64,000 nucleotides of DNA from Longimicrobiales bacterium. Its GTDB lineage: Bacteria > Gemmatimonadota > Gemmatimonadetes > Longimicrobiales > Gaopeijiaceae. Shown piece after piece: positions 1 through 7,664 of the stretch; position 1 is the stretch's first letter; each line of letters begins with the position of its first letter. Where the stretch lies: assembly GCA_958295645.1 (NCBI GenBank), contig OY282361.1:828927-892926 (forward strand), given 5' to 3'. The translations under genes and the position numbers were made by a program. The notes beneath the pieces are model-generated. The model had not been told where the DNA came from, did no database searches, and worked only from the letters and a program-made list of their open reading frames with translations.

Positions 1-1
1 C

Positions 2-913
2 GCCGTCCTCCGCGACACCGGGTGCGCCATGATCGGCCAGACCCGCGAGATCGCGCCGCTGGACCGCCGGCTCTACGCGCTGCGGGACGTGACGGCGACG
101 GTTGCCTCCCTGCCGCTGATCACCGCCTCGATCATGTCCAAGAAGCTGGCGGAGACCCTGGACGGCTTGGTGCTGGACGTGAAGGTGGGAAGCGGCGCCT
201 TCCTGTCGTCGGCCGAAGAGGCGCGTGCGCTGGCCGAGGCGATGGTGCGGGTGGGCGCCTCTCGGGGACTGGAGGTGACGGCCGTGCTGTCGGCGATGGA
301 CCGGCCTCTGGGGCGGGCCGTCGGCCACGGGCTGGAGGTGGAGGAGGCCGTCGAGTGCCTGTCGGGCGGCGGGCCGGAGGACTTGCGCGAACTGACGGTG
401 GAGCTGGCCGCGGAGATGGCGTTGGCCGGCGGCTTGGCGGCGTCGCTGGACGAGGGACGCGGCGCTGCAGAAGCGCTCTTGGCGTCGGGCGCGGCGCTGG
501 AGCGCTTCTGCCGGATGGTGAGCGCGCAGGGGGGCGATCCCGGCTTCGTCGCATCCGGCCGGGGATTGCCCGCGGCGCCGCTGCAACGCCCGGTCCTCGC
601 GGCTCGGGCGGGCGTGGTGGCTGCGGTGGAACCCCGCGAGCTGGGGTATGCGTTGGTCGCCCTGGGCGGCGGCAGAACTCGGCAGGATCAGGAGATCGAT
701 CCGAGGGCGGGCTTCCGCCTCGAAGTCCAGGTGGGCCAGGAGGTGGAGGAGGGCCGGCCGCTGGCCGTCGTGCATGGGGCGGGCGAAGATCGGATCGCGG
801 CCGCCGAGAGGGCGGTGGCCGGCGCGTTCCGGATTGCGGAGTCGGCGGATACGGACGGCCTGCCCTTGATCCTGGAGCGGTTGAGCGCGTCCGAGAACTC
901 GCGCCTCGGTTAG
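2..913 (+). CDS. deoA: Pyrimidine-nucleoside (thymidine) phosphorylase, C-terminal part
   Basis: The enzyme splits thymidine or uridine with phosphate in nucleoside salvage in the cytoplasm. The frame is already open at base 2, so the N-terminal third lies outside the window. What is visible matches the family: IGQT followed by the LYALRDVTATV segment, then SIMSKKLAE, then DGLVLDVKVGSGAF, and the C-terminal alpha/beta domain with a GGGR...D stretch near residues 220-230 of the visible part. It ends with TAG and is followed after about 60 bases by an oppositely oriented gene. Whether it prefers thymidine or is a broad pyrimidine phosphorylase (pdp) cannot be decided from this fragment. Confidence 0.93.
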   Translation, partial: AVLRDTGCAMIGQTREIAPLDRRLYALRDVTATVASLPLITASIMSKKLAETLDGLVLDVKVGSGAFLSSAEEARALAEAMVRVGASRGLEVTAVLSAMDRPLGRAVGHGLEVEEAVECLSGGGPEDLRELTVELAAEMALAGGLAASLDEGRGAAEALLASGAALERFCRMVSAQGGDPGFVASGRGLPAAPLQRPVLAARAGVVAAVEPRELGYALVALGGGRTRQDQEIDPRAGFRLEVQVGQEVEEGRPLAVVHGAGEDRIAAAERAVAGAFRIAESADTDGLPLILERLSASENSRLG

Positions 914-972
914 CTCGGCGGGTCGCGGGGAGACAGCAGCGCGGCGCTGGCGCTTGTCGCGAGGCGCCCGGC

Positions 973-1224
973 CTAGGAATCGCTGGCGAACACCTCGTAG
1001 ACGATTCCTTCGCGGGCCAGGGCGGTCTCGAGTTCGGCGGCGGCGCCCGCCTGGATCTTCAGCGCGATCCCGCACTTGGCTTCGGACTGCGGAGGCGCGG
1101 GAACCACCTCGGCGGGGATCGACTGCTCGCGCGCCACGTCCTCCGCCCACATGGCATGGTGGGTCGTCTTGAAGACGAAAGTGCGGGGGCCGGAGTCAGC
1201 TGCAGGTGCGGGTTGGCTCGTCAT
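973..1224 (-). CDS. DUF3343 family small protein (83 aa)
   Basis: Small cytoplasmic protein of the DUF3343 family, which has been described as putative Se/S-carrier-like. It shows the conserved central pattern EAKCGIALK, with a single cysteine near residue 51, and the typical alternation of short beta strands and helices. The start is ATG at 1224, which overlaps the TGA of the penicillin-binding protein gene by four bases (ATGA), so it is the second gene of a two-gene unit and translation is probably coupled. A longer upstream reading of this frame inside the PBP gene has no coding logic. Function is unproven; the family link rests on the CGIALK motif and size. Confidence 0.8.
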   Translation of the reverse strand: MTSQPAPAADSGPRTFVFKTTHHAMWAEDVAREQSIPAEVVPAPPQSEAKCGIALKIQAGAAAELETALAREGIVYEVFASDS

Positions 1225-3452
1225 CGGGGTTCGCGTGGAAGGGAAGGGGAGGGGGAGGACGGCCCGCTTTCGCGGTCGCAGGCCTTCGTGGGCTCGGTGC
1301 CCGGAAGGTAATGCTCGTCGTAGGCGTCCGAGTCGGGACACCAGCGAGAGGCCAGCGTGCCGGTCTTGCCGTCGATTCGGCGGATGACGACGCCTTCGGG
1401 CCAGGCCCAGCGCATGGGCACCGGCAGGACGGCCTCGCTGCCCGCCTCCGCACCCTCCGCCGAGAGGCTGTCCCCGGCAGGCGCCCCGCCCCCGCCGTCC
1501 CATCCGTAGTAGAGACGTCTCGCGAATTCGCCCCACACCGGCGAGGCGAACCGGCCGCCGGTCGCGCCCTCCACGATAGGAATCGGCTGGTCCATGCCGA
1601 ACCACACCGCCGCCACCAAGTTGGGCGTAAACCCGATGAACCAGATGTCGCTGCCCTCGTTCGTGGTGCCGGTCTTGCCGGCGGCCGGCACTTCACGCGG
1701 CAAGCCCGCGCGCAGGCGCACCCCGGTGTAGCCCGTGCCGCGCGGGTTGTCCACCACGTCCTCCAACAAGGAGACCGTCAGCCGTGCCACGGCGGGATCC
1801 AGCGCCCGCTCCCTTTCGGGCTGGGGCTCCCACAGCGCTTCGCCGTCGGCGCTCTCGACCCGGAGGATGGGGAAGGGCCGCACGCGCTCGCCCAGGGTAG
1901 CCAGCGTGGCGTACGCTTCCAGCATCTGAACCGGGATCACCTCGGCGGCGCCGATGGTGGTGGACGGAAACGGCTCGACTTCGGTTCGGATCCCCAGCCG
2001 GTGGGCCATCTGGGCGACCGACTCCAGTCCGATCCTCATGCCGGTCTTGATGGAGGCCATGTTGATCGACCGCCGAAGCCCTTCCCGAATGGTGATCCAC
2101 CCCGCGAACTCGGGGTTGTAGTTGCTCGGACGCCAAGTCGTCCCGTCGGCCTGGTCCAAGACGACGGGACCGTCCAGAACCATCTCCGAGGCGGGAATGC
2201 CGTTTTCCAGCGCGGCGGCGTAGACGAACGGCTTGAAGGACGAGCCTGCTTGGCGGCGGGCCTGCGTCGCGCGGTTGAACTTCGATTCGCCGAAGTCGCG
2301 TCCCCCGATCATCGCCCGCACTTGGCCCGTGACCGGATCGGCGGCGACGAACATGCCCTGGACGTAGGGCAGACCCCCGGCGCCGCGGCTCGCCGCGCTG
2401 TCGGAGACCTCGCCGTAGCGCGGATGCGGGTAGTCGGGCCAGTTTTCGATCCGGCTCCACCCATTGGCCATCGCCGCCTCCGCCGCCATCTGCATGTCGA
2501 GGTCCAAGGTGGTGTAGACCTTGAGTCCGGCGTTGTTGAGCAGCCGGTTGCCGAACCGGTCGTCGACGAGCACGCGCACCCACTCGACGAAGTAGGGCGC
2601 CCGGGTCTCGACGGTCTTGGCGCGCTCGGTGGGCACGGGCTCGGCCTGCCAGCGCTCCACATCGGCCTCCTCCAGGTATCCTTGGCGGCCCATCAGGGTC
2701 AGCACGAGGTCGCGCCGCCGCTTGGCGGCCTCGGGGCGCCGCAACGGGGAGTAGCGTTCCGGCAGGTTGGCGACGGCGGCCAGAAGCGCGGCTTCGGCCG
2801 GGTTCATGTCGGTCGCGTTCTTGCCGAAGTAGTTCCTCGAAGCGGTCTGGATTCCGTACCAGCCGTGGGCCAGCCCGATCTGGTTCATGTACGCTTCGAT
2901 GATCTGGTCCTTCGTGTACGCGTCCTCGAGCGCGAGCGCGACTTGCCACTCCTTGAGCTTGCGCACGACCCGCTTCTCGAAGCCCAGGCGCTCGGTCCAC
3001 ATGTTGCGGGCGAGCTGCTGCGTGATCGTGCTGCCGCCTCCGCCGGAGAGCGACAAGGTTCGCGCGGCCTCCAGCACTGCCCGCGCAATGCCTCTCCAAT
3101 CGAGCCCCCGGTGGCTGTAGAAGCGGCGGTCTTCGATGGCGATGAACGCCTGCGGCACGTAGGGAGGCAGGCTCGACAGCGAGACCGGCGTTCGCCGCTC
3201 CGCCCCGATTTCGGCCACCAGCTGTCCGTCGCGGGAGTAGATCTTGCTCGTCTGGCGAGGCTCGTACGTGTAGATTTGGGCGATCGACGGGCAGTCGTTG
3301 CAGAGGTTTCGCCAAGCTCCGGCGGCCGCGCCGAAGAGCCCCGCGGCAAGGAAGAGGAAAACGAGCCAGACCGTCTTCGGAACGCGCGCGATCCGGGCTC
3401 TGCCCCGGGCGGCCAGTCGCGGGCCGCCGGCCGCCAGTCGCAGTCGAATCAT
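1221..3452 (-). CDS. mrcA: Class A penicillin-binding protein (PBP1A type)
   Basis: Bifunctional peptidoglycan synthase of 743 residues, anchored in the inner membrane by one N-terminal helix (about residues 25-45). The GT51 glycosyltransferase domain shows IAIEDRRFYSHRG near residue 97 with the catalytic Glu, then GGSTITQQLARN. The transpeptidase domain has the serine motif SSFK near residue 402, SIN near 462 and KTGT near 590. All three active-site motifs are intact, so both activities are expected. It is transcribed away from the HExxH lipoprotein gene, and the DUF3343 gene overlaps its stop. A TAnnTTTG-like promoter element sits 43 bases upstream of the ATG. Confidence 0.96.
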   Translation of the reverse strand: MIRLRLAAGGPRLAARGRARIARVPKTVWLVFLFLAAGLFGAAAGAWRNLCNDCPSIAQIYTYEPRQTSKIYSRDGQLVAEIGAERRTPVSLSSLPPYVPQAFIAIEDRRFYSHRGLDWRGIARAVLEAARTLSLSGGGGSTITQQLARNMWTERLGFEKRVVRKLKEWQVALALEDAYTKDQIIEAYMNQIGLAHGWYGIQTASRNYFGKNATDMNPAEAALLAAVANLPERYSPLRRPEAAKRRRDLVLTLMGRQGYLEEADVERWQAEPVPTERAKTVETRAPYFVEWVRVLVDDRFGNRLLNNAGLKVYTTLDLDMQMAAEAAMANGWSRIENWPDYPHPRYGEVSDSAASRGAGGLPYVQGMFVAADPVTGQVRAMIGGRDFGESKFNRATQARRQAGSSFKPFVYAAALENGIPASEMVLDGPVVLDQADGTTWRPSNYNPEFAGWITIREGLRRSINMASIKTGMRIGLESVAQMAHRLGIRTEVEPFPSTTIGAAEVIPVQMLEAYATLATLGERVRPFPILRVESADGEALWEPQPERERALDPAVARLTVSLLEDVVDNPRGTGYTGVRLRAGLPREVPAAGKTGTTNEGSDIWFIGFTPNLVAAVWFGMDQPIPIVEGATGGRFASPVWGEFARRLYYGWDGGGGAPAGDSLSAEGAEAGSEAVLPVPMRWAWPEGVVIRRIDGKTGTLASRWCPDSDAYDEHYLPGTEPTKACDRESGPSSPSPSLPREPR

Positions 3453-3495
3453 CTCGTTCGCAAGTCGGTGATGGTGTTCAGGCGTCGCACCGCCC

Positions 3496-3503
3496 CAAAT
3501 CTA
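3496..3503 (-). promoter_or_regulatory. Candidate TAnnTTTG promoter element for the PBP gene
   Basis: On the minus strand this reads TAGATTTG, an exact match to the TAnnTTTG -7 element known in Bacteroidota. It lies 43 bases before the PBP ATG. No clear -33 element is visible, so the assignment is tentative. The same motif at the same 43-base distance occurs before two other genes in this window. Confidence 0.4.
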
Positions 3504-3595
3504 ATCGCCCCCTTGCCGTCCGATTCTCGTTGCCGTCCGATCTCTCCGAAGTCGTTCGATCTCCCGCTCCCGTTGCCGGACACGGCCCGTCGCCG

Positions 3596-4873
3596 ATGAA
3601 CTCCGTGTTGCGACGGGCCGCCGCGGCGGTTGTGCTGGGCTTGGGCGCCAGTTGCGCGCGCGCTCCCGACCCGCTGGTGAACGGGGACCCTGCCTTGGCC
3701 TCGCTCGCCGCGGAACTGCTGCCGGAGGCCGAGCGCAGGTCGGGAATGCGCGCCGTCGGCCCGATCCGCGTGTCGGCCAAGACGAAGGCGGAGCTGGAGA
3801 CGTTCCTGGTCGAGAAGCTCGCGGAGGAGATGCCTCGACCGGCCGAGACCGCGGCGCCGTACGTGGCCCTGGGGCTCCTGCCTTCGGGGCTCGACCTCGG
3901 GAACCTGCTTCTGTCGCTCCACATGGAGCAGGTGGCGGGCTTCTACGAGCCCGACTCGGCGGCGCTGTTCGTGATCGCGGACCAGTCGCAGAACCTGCTG
4001 AGGCCGCTCTTGGTCCACGAACTGGTGCACGCGATTCAGGATCAGCACGTGAGCTTGGACTCGTTGACGGATCCGGGGCTGGGCAACGACGCGCGCATGG
4101 CGGCCAGGGCGGCCGTCGAGGGCCACGCCATGTTGGCGACGATGGAGTGGGCGGCGGGGCGCGACCTCGCCCGGCACGAGGCGGAGGCGATGCGGGCCTC
4201 GGTCCTGGCAGAGGCGGAAGATCGGTACCCCTTGCTGGCGGCGGCGCCGGCGGTCGTCCGGGAGGCGATGCTGTTTCCGTACCTCGAAGGCGTGAGCTTC
4301 GTGCAGGAGGTCCGGCGGCGGGGCGAAGGCCGTGCGGCGCCGTTGGGGGCGCTTCTGCCGCTCTCCACCGAACAGGTCGCGGATCCGGGCACGTTGCTGG
4401 GGACGCTCGCAGACCCGCCGGTGAGACTCGCGTTTTCGCGCACTGGGGCGGGCGGGGAGGCTCTTGGGGACGCTCGCGCCGCCGCCGCTTCGGGCGCCCA
4501 GGCCGCGGTTGCGCGCACCGAGTCCGGGGTGGGAGCCAGGCCGGTGCGCCAAGACAACTTGGGCCAGATGGAGCTGGGGGTGTTGGCCGAGGCCTGGGGC
4601 GGCGACCGGTCGTTGGCCCGGGGTTGGGAGGGCGACGTCTACGCGCTGTTCGGCTCGCGGGGACGGTGGTCGTTGCGTTGGATCGTGGTTTGGGACGAGC
4701 CTGCGCGCAGGGACGCCTTCGTTGCCTGGGCGGCGGGGGCGCCGGGGACGCCGCTGGGAGTTCGGGTGGCGCCGGTGGAGGTGGAGGGGTTGCCGGGAGC
4801 GGAGGTCGTGTCCGGCAGGCCGCCGCCGGGCTGGGTGGTTCGGATCGTTCGAGACGAGAAGGCGCCGGCGTGA
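3596..4873 (+). CDS. Predicted lipoprotein with HExxH metallopeptidase-like motif
   Basis: 425-residue exported protein. I chose ATG 3596 because it directly precedes a signal peptide with a lipobox-like LGASC ending near residue 20; the in-frame ATG at 3530 would put 22 extra residues before it. The middle carries HELVHAIQDQ (His near residue 142), the HExxH pattern of zinc peptidases, followed by a long helical segment. I cannot name the peptidase family, and a third zinc ligand is not obvious. Its stop overlaps the GTG of aroB (GTGA), so it is the first gene of the 3596-10288 operon. A role in envelope proteolysis is inference only. Confidence 0.75.
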   Translation: MNSVLRRAAAAVVLGLGASCARAPDPLVNGDPALASLAAELLPEAERRSGMRAVGPIRVSAKTKAELETFLVEKLAEEMPRPAETAAPYVALGLLPSGLDLGNLLLSLHMEQVAGFYEPDSAALFVIADQSQNLLRPLLVHELVHAIQDQHVSLDSLTDPGLGNDARMAARAAVEGHAMLATMEWAAGRDLARHEAEAMRASVLAEAEDRYPLLAAAPAVVREAMLFPYLEGVSFVQEVRRRGEGRAAPLGALLPLSTEQVADPGTLLGTLADPPVRLAFSRTGAGGEALGDARAAAASGAQAAVARTESGVGARPVRQDNLGQMELGVLAEAWGGDRSLARGWEGDVYALFGSRGRWSLRWIVVWDEPARRDAFVAWAAGAPGTPLGVRVAPVEVEGLPGAEVVSGRPPPGWVVRIVRDEKAPA

Positions 4874-5985
4874 AGGGTCCGCGCCAAGTCCGGGTTCGCT
4901 CGGCATCGGGGGGGTACACGGTCCACGTGGGGTCCGGCGCGGTGGAACTCGCGGGCGAGGCGGCGAGGCGGGCTGCGCCTTCGGGAAGGTGCGCGCTGGT
5001 GGCCGACGCGCGGGTCGCGGCGCTCTGGGGGGACCGCGTGACGGGCGTCCTGGCCGAAGCGGGAATGGACGTGACGAGGGCGGCGTTCCCGGCCGGGGAA
5101 GCGAACAAGACGCGCGAGACCTGGGCCCGCCTGACCGACGAGCTGCTGGAGGCGGGCCTCGGCCGCGACTGCTGCGTCGTTGCGTTGGGGGGCGGCGTCT
5201 CCGGCGACTTGGCCGGGTTCGTGGCGGCCACGTACCTGCGGGGCGTGCCAGTGCTGCAGATCCCGACGACCACCCTCGCGATGATCGACGCCTCGGTGGG
5301 GGGCAAGACCGGCGTCGATCACCCGGCGGGCAAGAATCTCGTGGGAGCCTTTCACCCGCCCTGCGCCGTGCTGGCCGATCCGTGCTTTCTGGACACGTTG
5401 CCGACGGGCCGCAGGGCCGAGGGGTTCGCCGAGGCCGTCAAGCACGGCGTGGTCGCCGACGCTTCCTATGCGCGCTGGCTGGCGGCGAAGGCCGCGTCGT
5501 TGCTCGGCGCGGAGGCGGACTCGGTGGAGCAGGCCGTCGCGAGGTCGGTGGAGATCAAGGCGGAGATCGTCTCCGGCGACGAGTTCGAGGCGGGCCGCCG
5601 CCAAGTCCTCAACTTCGGCCACACCGTGGGGCATGCGCTCGAGGCCGCCTCCGGCTACGCGTTGCCGCACGGGCGCGCCGTCGCCGCCGGCATGGTGGCG
5701 GAGGCCCGCATCGGCGAAGAGGCCGGCGTCACGGCGCCGGGCACGGCGGACGAGGTGGCCGCCCTGGTGCGCGCATTCGGGTTGTCCGCGCGCTGGCCCG
5801 CCTCCGCGGACCCCACCGGGCTGGCGGCCCTCATGTCCAAGGACAAGAAGACCCGGGGCGGCGTCGTGCACGTCGTCCTCTTGGAGGAGGTGGGACGAGT
5901 CCAGGCCGCGGCGGATGCGGCCGTGCCGGTTCCCGCGGCCGAGCTCCTGCGAATCATGCAGCGATGGGGCCGTGAGTCCGATTGA
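4870..5985 (+). CDS. aroB: 3-dehydroquinate synthase
   Basis: Second enzyme of the shikimate pathway: turns DAHP into 3-dehydroquinate in an NAD- and metal-dependent reaction in the cytoplasm. The 371-residue product has the usual length. Recognisable segments are the glycine-rich LGGGVSGDLAGFVAATYLRG, QIPTTTLAMIDASVGGKTGVD, AEAVKHGV, and LNFGHTVGHALE with zinc-ligand histidines, and a C-terminal MSKDKKTRGG. The GTG start at 4870 overlaps the preceding stop (GTGA). An acyl-CoA synthetase gene follows in the same operon with 65 bases between stop and likely start. Confidence 0.96.
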   Translation: MKGPRQVRVRSASGGYTVHVGSGAVELAGEAARRAAPSGRCALVADARVAALWGDRVTGVLAEAGMDVTRAAFPAGEANKTRETWARLTDELLEAGLGRDCCVVALGGGVSGDLAGFVAATYLRGVPVLQIPTTTLAMIDASVGGKTGVDHPAGKNLVGAFHPPCAVLADPCFLDTLPTGRRAEGFAEAVKHGVVADASYARWLAAKAASLLGAEADSVEQAVARSVEIKAEIVSGDEFEAGRRQVLNFGHTVGHALEAASGYALPHGRAVAAGMVAEARIGEEAGVTAPGTADEVAALVRAFGLSARWPASADPTGLAALMSKDKKTRGGVVHVVLLEEVGRVQAAADAAVPVPAAELLRIMQRWGRESD

Positions 5986-6050
5986 CTCCGGCGGGCCAAT
6001 CCGCCAAACTCCAAGTGCCCGCCGCGCAAGGCATGTTGGCCGGAGGACAC

Positions 6051-7664
6051 ATGGCGCCTCTTGAGCGCTCGCAGGACATCACAATCTCGTCGCTCCTGGC
6101 CCGGCGCGCCGCCGAGCGCCCCGCGGCCCCGCTCCTGCTGTCGGAGGACGGAGCGCTCTCCTACGCCGAAGTGGACCGCCAGGCCACGGCCATGGCGGCG
6201 TCGCTCGCCAACCTGGGCCTGCGGGAGAACGACCGAATCGCGCTCGTTCTGCCTGCTTGGCCGGAATTCGCCATCGCCGCGTTTGCCGCCGTCAAGCTCG
6301 GCGCCGTGCTCGTGCCCCTGGATCCCCGGCTGTCCTCCGCCGACTTGCGCTACCGTCTCCGCCACTCGGGGGCCGCCTGCGCGATCTCCGCCGAAGACGC
6401 CTACGGCATCGACTACCTCCAGCTCTTCGAGAACTTGCTGGTCGACCTGCCGGAACTCGAGCACGTCGTCACCGTGGGCAAGGAAGACCTGTGGCACGAC
6501 GACCGCATCTTCCAATGGGAAGACCTCGTCTCGGCCGGCGAGGGCCGCAGCTTCTCGGCGCCGCCCCTCGAACCCGGCAAGTCGTTCGCGATCCTGTACA
6601 CGTCGGGCGTCTCCGGCAAGCCGAAGGGCGTCGAGCTGAGCCACGCCAACGTGATCCATGCGGCCGGCGAGACCATCCGGGCCGCGGGGCTGATGGCCGG
6701 CGACGTGGTCGTGGGGGTCACTGCGCTCTTCCACGTCTTCGGCCTGGGACCCGGGCTCGTGGGCACGGTGATGGGCGGCGCCAGCCTCGTGCTCCAGGAC
6801 GGCTTCGATCCCGCCGAGACGCTTGGCCTCGTGGAGCGCCACGACGCCACGGTGCACTACGGAGTGCCCACCCTGTTCGCCATGGAGCTGGACGCAGCCG
6901 AGCGCCGAGGACGCTTTCCCCGATCCGTGCGCGTCTGCGTGGCCTCGGGAGCGCCGGTGCGGGACGGCTTGGCCAAGCGGATCGAAGAGGGCTTCGGCGC
7001 CCCTCTGCTGGTGGCCTACTCGCTGACCGAGGCCGCCTCCACGCTTGCGGTCACACGTCCCGAGGACCCCCCGGACAAGCGCGCCTCGACGCTGGGACGC
7101 CCTGTCAAGGACACGAGCGTGCGCGTCGCCAGCGACGACGGCGACACGCTGCCGCCCGAGAGCGTGGGCGAACTCTGGGTGCGCGGGCCGGGCGTGATGC
7201 GCGGCTACCACCGGCAGCCCCGGGAGACGGGCCACGTCCTCGACGGCGACGGACACGTGCGCACCGGCGACATCGGCATGGTGGACGCGGACGGCTACAT
7301 CCACTTGGTCGGGCGGCGCGACGACGTGATCATCCGCGGCGGCTACAACGTGCACCCGAGCGAAGTCGAAGACCGTTTGGCCGCCCATCCGGCCGTGGAC
7401 CGAGCAGCGGTGGTCGGCGTTTCCGACGACGTCTTGGGCGATGCGATTTTCGCTTGCGTCGTCCTGGTGGAGGGCGGCGTCGTCACCCCTGCCGAGCTTC
7501 GCGAATGGGGCGCGACGACGCTGGCCGCGTACAAGTTGCCCGACTCGGTTACTTTCATGGACGATCTTCCCCTCACGAGCACTGGCAAGGTTTCGCGCAA
7601 CGAATTGGCGCGCATGGTGTCGGCGGGGGGACTCAACGCACTAAGGCAGAACGAAGACAACTGA
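6051..7664 (+). CDS. AMP-forming acyl-CoA synthetase (class I adenylate-forming)
   Basis: Activates a carboxylic acid to its acyl-adenylate and then to the CoA thioester. The 537-residue protein shows the phosphate-binding loop YTSGVSGKPKG near residues 183-193, the YSLTEAA A5-type motif, GDIGMVDADGYIHLVGR near 405, GGYNVHPSEVE, and the C-terminal catalytic lysine in STGKVSRNEL near 509. ATG 6051 is preferred over the in-frame TTG at 5982 because GGAGG lies just before it. The substrate (fatty acid versus aromatic acid) cannot be read from sequence. Its stop shares one base with the next start (TGATG). Confidence 0.9.
   Translation: MAPLERSQDITISSLLARRAAERPAAPLLLSEDGALSYAEVDRQATAMAASLANLGLRENDRIALVLPAWPEFAIAAFAAVKLGAVLVPLDPRLSSADLRYRLRHSGAACAISAEDAYGIDYLQLFENLLVDLPELEHVVTVGKEDLWHDDRIFQWEDLVSAGEGRSFSAPPLEPGKSFAILYTSGVSGKPKGVELSHANVIHAAGETIRAAGLMAGDVVVGVTALFHVFGLGPGLVGTVMGGASLVLQDGFDPAETLGLVERHDATVHYGVPTLFAMELDAAERRGRFPRSVRVCVASGAPVRDGLAKRIEEGFGAPLLVAYSLTEAASTLAVTRPEDPPDKRASTLGRPVKDTSVRVASDDGDTLPPESVGELWVRGPGVMRGYHRQPRETGHVLDGDGHVRTGDIGMVDADGYIHLVGRRDDVIIRGGYNVHPSEVEDRLAAHPAVDRAAVVGVSDDVLGDAIFACVVLVEGGVVTPAELREWGATTLAAYKLPDSVTFMDDLPLTSTGKVSRNELARMVSAGGLNALRQNEDN

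Noticed and set aside
3501-5306. Long minus-strand frame opposite the HExxH lipoprotein and aroB
   Set aside because: Pro/Arg/Ser low complexity with no domain, antisense to two convincing genes.
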